Below, piece after piece: positions 9,468 through 15,177 of a DNA stretch of 20,000 nucleotides; the first letter of the stretch is position 1, and each line of letters starts with the position of its first letter. Source of the DNA: Prorocentrum cordatum (taxonomy: Eukaryota > Sar > Dinophyceae > Prorocentrales > Prorocentraceae); assembly GCA_963575745.1 (NCBI GenBank), contig CAUYUJ010016306.1, forward strand, positions 1 through 20,000. Direction: 5' to 3'. The notes beneath the pieces are model-generated. The model was given only the letters and a program-made list of their open reading frames with translations. It searched no databases and was not told the origin of the DNA. The translations under genes and the position numbers were made by a program.

Positions 9468-12130
9468 GTGTCAGAGTCCCTCTTATTGGTGCTGTATGCA
9501 CACGTCCAACTGTTGCACGAGTAGTCCGTGGACCAGTCCATAAGTGTACGCAGTCCGCTGCGGCCGCAGTCTGGGCACGTTGGTTGGCCCGAGGTGCCAA
9601 GCTGTGTGTTGCGGCGAGCCGCGCAATATTGGCAGCATTGGAATCGACACTGTAGGCAAGACCAGCGTCCTGGTAAGGGCGGTAGCGCATGCTCGTTTGT
9701 GCCTGGGTCGTCTGGGTGGGGTCTCGGGCGATCCCACAAGGGCCAGACGTCGGCAAACCAGGATTGGCCTGTAGTGCGGACTACCTCGGCGGGGAGGCGT
9801 GCGTCCTCGGCATGGCACCTGATCCACTGGGGCCCCATATCCGCTGGTACCATGACGGTGCGCCAGGAGTCGTCCCCCTTAACGTGGACTTGGGTCGGTG
9901 CCCAGAGCTTAGTAGTGGTGTCGCCGTGATCATGATGGAGGATGACCCAGCCGTCACGCCCGTCCACCGTAGGGTCAATGACGCGGTAGCCCATGACTGT
10001 CGTCCCCCACGGTAAGTAGGCGCCATCGTGGTGATCACCAGGGTCGAGCCAGACCTCGATGCCAGGGGCGTTGACACGGGACCGCACATCACGCACGTGG
10101 TAGGCGAGGACGTGGTAGGCAGTCGGCTCCTCCTCCGTCACAATGTGCTCCCACGTCTCGATGCCGCTGTTGTCGGAGGTGGAGTTCCCGTCGCTCTGTC
10201 GTGACGAGCGAGAGGCAGATCGTCGCGCACGGGCGCGGCCTCGGGCGAGGGCGGCGGCCGCGCTGATGAGGGATGGCGTTCGGCGTTCGTCGACTCCAGA
10301 TGACGTCGATGAGGGGTCTGGACTGCGGGCTAAGGCTGTGCCTGCCTTGTGCGTGCGTGGTGGGTCCGACGCGGCCCCAGGGCTGGAGCCGCTGGGGCGC
10401 GACCCGTGTGCGTCAGGATGCCCCCGCACGGGGACAGCTTGCAAGCCCGTGTACACCAGGTCGATGAGTGGTTTCGGGTCCAGCTGGAGTATGTGGAGCG
10501 AGACGCGTGGTCGAGGCTGATTAGGGTCGTCCCTGGTGGCTGCTTCCGTGTCGTAGTGCTGTTTGGCCCATGCTCGCGCCGCTTCTGGCGAGTATAGCGC
10601 CTGCGGTGGTGGCCATGCTGCCGCGATGGTTGATCTGCGCCTGGTGCTAGCTTCCTGGTCGTGAGCTTCAGCCGCCTCACGGAGATCTGGATGATCGTAG
10701 CCAGCAATGTGGAGGGCGTGCGCGCAGTCACCCATGCCATAGGCGTGTGGAAGGGCACGGCACCTGGAAGCAGCTTCTGTGGGGGCACACCAGTCCATGC
10801 GGATGAGGAGGCTCAGGACCCGAGGGTAAATGAGGCGCGCTCCGTGGGCCTCCCCTTTCACGTAGTTGTGCCTGTTTTCCCCGCGCGGTGGTTGGGTGGC
10901 TTCGCACATCCAGAGTGCGATGGGTCCCCACGCGAGGGTGTCGTCTTCGAGGCTGTAGGGCGGGTGGGGCGGTATCGCGTACCACGCGGCCAGCGAAGGG
11001 TGCACGCTCACGTACGTGCGGCCAACGTTGGTGCCAGTTCGACCCTTCGTTTCACGGCGGGGGCCTGGCAAGAGGTGCCCTCCACAGGCAGCAAGACGGG
11101 CCGCAAGGTCGCCGCGGGTCCCATGCCAGAAAACAGTGGGCGCGTCGGTGGTGGGTTGACGGAGGTCCCACGTGAGGTATGGGAAAATTGTCTCGCCCGA
11201 GTTGCCGCCCGAGTCTTCCAGCACCCAAGTGAGGCGGTTCGGTGGCCTCTGCATGATGTCCGTCCACGGCCCCAGCACTTGGAGTGTTGGGTCGTGAGTG
11301 AATCGAGGGTGGTCGTGGAGTCGTAGAGCGTCTTTGATGTCCTCAGTGGACACGCCACTGTTCCCTAGCGCGAAGCCGTTTTGGTACAGGGCGTTAAGTA
11401 TGCTCTTCGGCGGCTCGGGGACCGCTGGGTCACGCTGGATGGTGTTGCGTGGGTTGCGTGTCGGTGGCTTGAGGGCAGTGTAAGGCGTACCAGGGCCTGA
11501 AGGCGCCTGGGGCCTGTCAGGTGATGCATAGCGTGCTCGCCGTCGTGGTGGTTGGGTGTCCGCGTCGGAGGAGGAACCACGAGCGTCAGCATGTCGGAAG
11601 ATGGACCACGGGCTGCCATGGGTGCGTTCTCTCGTTTCCCTTGGCTCGGTGTCGCTACCGTGTGCTGTGGCATCCTCGTTGGTTGGTAGGTTGCCGAATG
11701 TCGTGCCGTTCTTGGAGCCGTCTCGTGGCGTCGGGCTGGTCGATCTTGGTGTGACCGACGAGGCTCGCGATACGGCGGCTGTGACTTCCGCGATGGCGGC
11801 GGTAGTGGCGGTGGTGACGTCGGCGACTGCGGCGGCAACAGCTGCGGCGTAGTGTTCCTGTAGCAGCGGATGTCGGAGTGCGTGCACCTGCTGGTCGTCG
11901 TGTTCGTCGGCGAGCGTGCACGGCATTTTGTGTGTGGCCTCGTCCTTCGGCTTCCTGCTCGGTTGGCACAGCGGAGGCACCAGTGGGCAGTGGATGAGTC
12001 CAGGGCCCGCGCACATATGCGGGCGCCTACGTGTCCGACAGCTCCCTGGGCAAGGAGTTTGGCACCGACGAGTAGAAGACCACACACAACTCCACCCGTG
12101 GCTATGGCCCCTAGCTTGCCGCTGGCCCAT
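9281..12130 (-). CDS. Segment D: ADP-ribosyltransferase-like region plus Cys-rich zinc-binding-like clusters
   Basis: 949 codons from an ATG at 12130. The first 50 or so codons overlap segment C and look non-coding; good coding quality starts near 11950. An Ala-rich helix (EHYAAAVAAAVADV) is followed by a Ser/Arg/Pro-rich linker. Around 11135-10805 the sequence FWHGTRG, then GGHLLPG, then YVSVHPSLAAWYA resembles the H and Y positions of ADP-ribosyltransferase folds. I see no clear third catalytic residue, so this is tentative. A second globular region rich in Trp, Asp and His lies about 10130-9700. From about 9665 a Cys cluster (CLQCRFQCCQYC, then CPDCG) and further Cys pairs suggest one or more zinc-binding modules. 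The end (GMPPHILARQFGNAPALHDL) still looks coding. D and E then overlap by 187 bases, with E in the -1 frame. Hairpins H8, H9 and H10 lie inside. Confidence 0.55.
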   Translation of the reverse strand: MGQRQARGHSHGWSCVWSSTRRCQTPCPGSCRTRRRPHMCAGPGLIHCPLVPPLCQPSRKPKDEATHKMPCTLADEHDDQQVHALRHPLLQEHYAAAVAAAVADVTTATTAAIAEVTAAVSRASSVTPRSTSPTPRDGSKNGTTFGNLPTNEDATAHGSDTEPRETRERTHGSPWSIFRHADARGSSSDADTQPPRRRARYASPDRPQAPSGPGTPYTALKPPTRNPRNTIQRDPAVPEPPKSILNALYQNGFALGNSGVSTEDIKDALRLHDHPRFTHDPTLQVLGPWTDIMQRPPNRLTWVLEDSGGNSGETIFPYLTWDLRQPTTDAPTVFWHGTRGDLAARLAACGGHLLPGPRRETKGRTGTNVGRTYVSVHPSLAAWYAIPPHPPYSLEDDTLAWGPIALWMCEATQPPRGENRHNYVKGEAHGARLIYPRVLSLLIRMDWCAPTEAASRCRALPHAYGMGDCAHALHIAGYDHPDLREAAEAHDQEASTRRRSTIAAAWPPPQALYSPEAARAWAKQHYDTEAATRDDPNQPRPRVSLHILQLDPKPLIDLVYTGLQAVPVRGHPDAHGSRPSGSSPGAASDPPRTHKAGTALARSPDPSSTSSGVDERRTPSLISAAAALARGRARARRSASRSSRQSDGNSTSDNSGIETWEHIVTEEEPTAYHVLAYHVRDVRSRVNAPGIEVWLDPGDHHDGAYLPWGTTVMGYRVIDPTVDGRDGWVILHHDHGDTTTKLWAPTQVHVKGDDSWRTVMVPADMGPQWIRCHAEDARLPAEVVRTTGQSWFADVWPLWDRPRPHPDDPGTNEHALPPLPGRWSCLQCRFQCCQYCAARRNTQLGTSGQPTCPDCGRSGLRTLMDWSTDYSCNSWTCAYSTNKRDSDTCCLSSRCPHPPRPHSQLDVRATGMPPHILARQFGNAPALHDLKEPPERLQAPGENLHNQGK
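9306..9334 (-). repeat. Hairpin H8
   Basis: Arms TCCCCCGGG and CTCGGGGGG give 7 Watson-Crick and 2 G-T pairs. The core is the swapped GCC-TGAA-GGC plus the unpaired G. Lies in the D/E overlap. Confidence 0.8.
10370..10401 (-). repeat. Hairpin H9
   Basis: CGCG, a bulged G and CCCCAG pair with CTGGGG and CGCG, 10 pairs in all. The core is GGC-TGGA-GCC plus the unpaired G. Read in D as SGSSPGA, in a Ser/Pro-rich linker. Confidence 0.85.
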
Positions 12131-13908
12131 TTAAGGACGCCCCCGAAGCCGCTCCCGACTGCAGTGGCTCCGCCCGAGACACCATCTCTGAGTTTGTCGC
12201 TGGTCCATTTGAGAGTGGCCCTCAATGTGGACGTGACATAGTATGTCGTTTTGCGTCGGAATATAGTGGACACCGATGGGCCTGGTGCGGTCGCTTGGCG
12301 TCGTCGTCGTTGTCGGTAGCTGGGGTCTCGGCTCGGGGTCGGCAAGTATCCATCGATCTGGTCCTTGTACGGCATTGCTATCGCGATGGCGTACGTGGCC
12401 ACCAGGAGGCAGATGAGGCAGCCACAATGTCGTGATGCCGCTGAGCTGTGCTGGGGCTCGTGGGGACCGCTGGCATCTGGGTGTTCATCATCGATGGGGT
12501 CGTTGTCGATGTCGGCCTGCCAGTGGTCGATGGCACTGGGGTTGGAGTCAGTCACGTTGTCACCTCCTGCGGTCTGGGGATGTCCAGGTCTAGCCAGTGG
12601 TGCAGCGGGGCTGAAGCCGCCACTGCACGGCCTGGCATGAGCTGGCGAAGCAGTGGAATGGCTAGTCACATCAGCGGCAGTGACGCCTTCATCGTCGTTA
12701 GGCCGCGCAGAAGGGTCGGCCTGATCTGAGGTGTGGGGCGCACTACGTTGCCACGGGGCGAGCCCAGAGTGAGGCTCACTGTCGCGGTCACGCTGAGCCG
12801 AGTCGCCTGATGGTATCGTGCCGTCTCGATCCTGGATATCGATGTCGTCCTGGCTATCCTCCGACGCGTGGAACGAGTCCATGGAAGTATTGCCGATATC
12901 GCTGGCCGCGATGTGCTGGAGCAGCCATGATACGGGATCTTCTGCGGCCTGATCGGTGCCGTCCGTCGGCGCCGCCGCGAGCTCCGCCTCGACGAGCGGC
13001 AGCATGTCTGGCGGTTGGTGCAGGATAACATCAGCGAGGTACGCCATGGCGTCATGGTCGGGTGGAGGGAGACCTCTTGGTAGCAGAGCATGGGCCCGTG
13101 AGAGGTATGGCGGCAAAGGTGCCATGAAAGCCTCAGGGCCAACGAGCGTGGCACGAGCGCCCTGGTACTCCAGAAGGAGGCCGAAATAGCGGGTGGCGTA
13201 CTCGCGGCTGCTCTGGATCCGAGTGAGGTTGCGGTTGATGCGCTGCCTGTCGGGGCCCGCTCTGTGCCAGATGTCCTCGCACATGTCGACCGCGGTGCGA
13301 TGACGCAGGGCGTCGGTGGTGTCCTCGGACGCCTCAAGGAAGAGGTGATCGTACTGTGGCAGATGGAGCGTCGCCAGGATGTACGGGACGCAGTCCTCAA
13401 GCCATGCCCAGAACATGTCCTGGTTATCCTCACCTGGTGCCCACGCCGCAGCACACGGTATGAGCCGGGCGCGGATCATCATCAGGTGCCAGAAAGCAGG
13501 GTCTTCCTCGGGTTCGCCCCTATCTCGCATGGGAGTGGTGGGACCCGTAGGGCAATAGCGGGGCACAGCAGCGGGGCTGAAGCCGCCACTGTGTGCCTGG
13601 CCAATACTGCACGGACTCGCGGCAGCGGTGCCGTTGACGATCGGATCCAAGATGGTGTAGTGGTCGTACTTGTAGATGCTGTCATCGTAGAGGTAGAAAA
13701 GGGACGCACGTTCGACGTGCTGCAGAAGAAACCCACCTCCATGCTGGGGCGCACCGCCTGAAGACGGGTGTGCTCCAGCGAGCGAGGGGAGGGCCAGGCT
13801 GAAAGCAAATCGCCACATGATGGCGAGGCCTGGCAGGCGGCGCGAGCGATGAGCCAAAAGCTGCATGTCAGCACGCATCTTTAGGTACCCCTGCATGCTC
13901 ATGTACAT
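11365..13908 (-). CDS. Segment C: protein with hydrophobic segments, function unknown
   Basis: Taken from the ATG at 13908, 847 codons to the stop at 11365. The same frame is open upstream to 14079, directly after the TGA ending B, and that stretch is hydrophobic (SPYFLLAIS, HLAVGVFVAMYM). C could therefore begin there by readthrough. The N-terminal part includes RFAFSLALPSLAGAHP, which resembles a signal sequence or membrane anchor but lies 30-40 residues in. About 13740-12890 is a globular region rich in Trp, Tyr and His (DNQDMFWAWLEDCVPYI). Then comes an acidic Asp/Ser-rich linker. Two strongly hydrophobic stretches follow, at about 12430-12370 (CLICLLVATYAIAIAM) and 12090-12025 (VVCGLLLVGAKLLA). 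Below about 11950 this frame becomes Pro/Ser/Arg/Thr low complexity while the -1 frame looks coding. The real product probably shifts into D there. Hairpins H11, H12 and H13 are in the coding part. Confidence 0.5.
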   Translation of the reverse strand: MYMSMQGYLKMRADMQLLAHRSRRLPGLAIMWRFAFSLALPSLAGAHPSSGGAPQHGGGFLLQHVERASLFYLYDDSIYKYDHYTILDPIVNGTAAASPCSIGQAHSGGFSPAAVPRYCPTGPTTPMRDRGEPEEDPAFWHLMMIRARLIPCAAAWAPGEDNQDMFWAWLEDCVPYILATLHLPQYDHLFLEASEDTTDALRHRTAVDMCEDIWHRAGPDRQRINRNLTRIQSSREYATRYFGLLLEYQGARATLVGPEAFMAPLPPYLSRAHALLPRGLPPPDHDAMAYLADVILHQPPDMLPLVEAELAAAPTDGTDQAAEDPVSWLLQHIAASDIGNTSMDSFHASEDSQDDIDIQDRDGTIPSGDSAQRDRDSEPHSGLAPWQRSAPHTSDQADPSARPNDDEGVTAADVTSHSTASPAHARPCSGGFSPAAPLARPGHPQTAGGDNVTDSNPSAIDHWQADIDNDPIDDEHPDASGPHEPQHSSAASRHCGCLICLLVATYAIAIAMPYKDQIDGYLPTPSRDPSYRQRRRRQATAPGPSVSTIFRRKTTYYVTSTLRATLKWTSDKLRDGVSGGATAVGSGFGGVLKWASGKLGAIATGGVVCGLLLVGAKLLAQGAVGHVGARICARALDSSTAHWCLRCANRAGSRRTRPHTKCRARSPTNTTTSRCTHSDIRCYRNTTPQLLPPQSPTSPPPLPPPSRKSQPPYREPRRSHQDRPARRHETAPRTARHSATYQPTRMPQHTVATPSQGKRENAPMAARGPSSDMLTLVVPPPTRTPNHHDGEHAMHHLTGPRRLQALVRLTLPSSHRHATHATPSSVTQRSPSRRRAYLTPCTKTASR
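11490..11510 (-). repeat. Hairpin H10
   Basis: CCAGG/CCTGG around GCC-TGAA-GGC plus the unpaired G. It is the shortest outer stem of the family and is read in D as QAPSGPG. Confidence 0.75.
12594..12635 (-). repeat. Hairpin H11
   Basis: GTGCAGCGG/CCACTGCAC pair at 8 of 9 positions, with the C-A becoming G-U in sense RNA. CCAG/CTGG pair further out. The core is GGC-TGAA-GCC plus the unpaired G. Read in C as SGGFSPAA. Confidence 0.85.
13562..13597 (-). repeat. Hairpin H12
   Basis: GGCACA, a bulged G and CAGCGG pair with CCACTG and TGTGCC, 11 pairs. The core is GGC-TGAA-GCC plus the unpaired G. Read in C as SGGFSPAA, like H11 but with a different outer stem. Confidence 0.85.
13743..13779 (-). 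repeat. Hairpin H13
   Basis: Arms GCTGGGGCGCACC and GGTGTGCTCCAGC pair at all 13 positions, two as G-T on the plus strand. The core is GCC-TGAA-GAC plus the unpaired G. It is 181 bases from H12 (loop to loop). Confidence 0.85.
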
Positions 13909-14079
13909 TGCAACAAACACTCCCACAGCAAGATGACAGGTGTCCCTACACCAGGTAGCTTGCTCGTGCTGCTGCCAAAAATGACATGATATAGCAAGGA
14001 GGAAGTACGGCGAGAAGTGAGAAGGGATGCCTCTGAAGGCGCTTCCTCGGAGGGCTGAGGCGGGCCCTCTGAGGCACCT

Positions 14080-15177
14080 TCAATAGGGTTCCTGTGTGGC
14101 CCGCCCTTTGTCTTTGCCTTTGTCAGCCCCTGGGGGCCCCGTCCCTGGGGTGACCTGGCCTGGCTGGTCGATCCACCCGCAGACAGCCACGGGATCGGCA
14201 ACTGGTGCAGCTTCCTCCTTTTTGGTATCGAGGGTGGCCACCTGGGGCAGGTGGATGGTACCCCCCGTGAGGTGCCCGAGGAGGGCCTGGATGTCGCCGC
14301 GCAGTGCAGCAGCTTCGGTAGTTGCCGTCTGTTGCTGAGTGACGACGGTGGCAAGCCCTCGTTCCAAGCCTGTAACGTGCTCCGTGAGTGTGGCCTGGGA
14401 TGAGAGAACGCCCGCAAGCTGGACCTGCATGTTGTCCACCGTGTTGGCAAGCAGCTCGTGCTGTTGTTCCATGTGTTGGATGCGGGTCGTAGCGGCATCT
14501 GACAGTTTAGGGGCCGTAGCGAAGCGTTCGCCGAGGGTGTTCGGTTCGCGCGATGCCACGCTGAATTCATCCTCTGATGAGAGGATCTCGACGTCGCCTG
14601 GTACCTCGGCGGCTGCGTCAACGTGCCCTTCCGTGTGGCCCCCACCTTCGGCCGCCCCCGTGCCAGGTTGCGGGTCATGCCCGTCCCCACCTGGTCCTTG
14701 GACGGCCGTCTGCTCGGCAGCTCCATCCGTGCCGTGCGGGGGTGCAGAGGAGCTGCGGCCTGGAGCGCCGTGTGATCTTGCGTGCGGCGTGGCGTCGCGT
14801 TTCCCGCTGGAGGATCGGTGGCGCTTGGCTAAAGGCTCCTCCTTAGGGATCGGGAGCGGTGCGACGCCCTTGCCTTTGGGCGTGGCAGTCATGAGGTCGT
14901 GGAGGTAGGGGCTCTGGGCCGCTTTGGTTAGGAGTGTGCCCGTGGCGGGGCTGAAGCCGCCACCACGGGCGGGCGGCGTCACAGGCTCTGTGATAGTGGT
15001 AGGGGTGACAATGGTAACGTTGTCCCTCTTCGGCACGACCTCAGCCAACGGGGCCTCGGTGATGCTCCACGGGATGGGGCACCCTGCGACCTGTACCGTA
15101 TATGTGGGTGGGGGACGATGGCGCGCACTAAGGCAAACTGCGCCGAAGTGGCTGGGTCCCAGGCGGTGTGGTAGACC
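14080..15177 (-). CDS. Segment B: coiled-coil protein, probable continuation of A (LINE ORF1-like)
   Basis: This frame is open from 15177, just below a TGA at 15178-15180, to a TGA at 14080-14082. The first in-frame ATG is at 14892, so the upstream part can only be translated if A and B are joined by a -1 shift, a splice or a corrected indel. The part around 15110-14990 looks coding (YTVQVAGCPIPWSI). The middle is Ser/Pro/Gly/Glu-rich and probably disordered. About 14530-14260 gives a heptad-like helix (IQHMEQQHELLANTVDN and onwards, Leu/Val every 3-4 residues), predicted to form a coiled coil as in LINE ORF1 trimers. The C-terminus is Lys/Gly-rich. A competing frame (14726-13899) is open here but is low-complexity Ser/Arg/Pro. 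Hairpin H14 is read as GGGFSPA. Confidence 0.55.
   Translation of the reverse strand, partial: GLPHRLGPSHFGAVCLSARHRPPPTYTVQVAGCPIPWSITEAPLAEVVPKRDNVTIVTPTTITEPVTPPARGGGFSPATGTLLTKAAQSPYLHDLMTATPKGKGVAPLPIPKEEPLAKRHRSSSGKRDATPHARSHGAPGRSSSAPPHGTDGAAEQTAVQGPGGDGHDPQPGTGAAEGGGHTEGHVDAAAEVPGDVEILSSEDEFSVASREPNTLGERFATAPKLSDAATTRIQHMEQQHELLANTVDNMQVQLAGVLSSQATLTEHVTGLERGLATVVTQQQTATTEAAALRGDIQALLGHLTGGTIHLPQVATLDTKKEEAAPVADPVAVCGWIDQPGQVTPGTGPPGADKGKDKGRATQEPY
14938..14970 (-). repeat. Hairpin H14
   Basis: Arms GCCCGTGGCGG and CCACCACGGGC pair at 10 of 11 positions. The core is GGC-TGAA-GCC plus the unpaired G. Starts 9 bases beyond the stop of segment A, inside B. Confidence 0.85.

Noticed and set aside
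13849-13870. TTTTGGCTCA match to the spliced leader in the sense strand of segment C
   Set aside because: Ten bases only, inside a well-supported coding stretch, with no other leader bases matching in register.
13899-14726. Alternative 275-codon minus-strand frame across segment B
   Set aside because: Low-complexity Ser/Arg/Pro composition in a different frame from the coiled coil; it is more likely a by-product of high GC.
8133-15177. Canonical -1 slippery heptamers at the segment junctions
   Set aside because: I looked through the A/B, D/E and E/F overlap sequences. Only homopolymer runs (C5, C6, G5) were seen, with no X XXY YYZ in the right frame.
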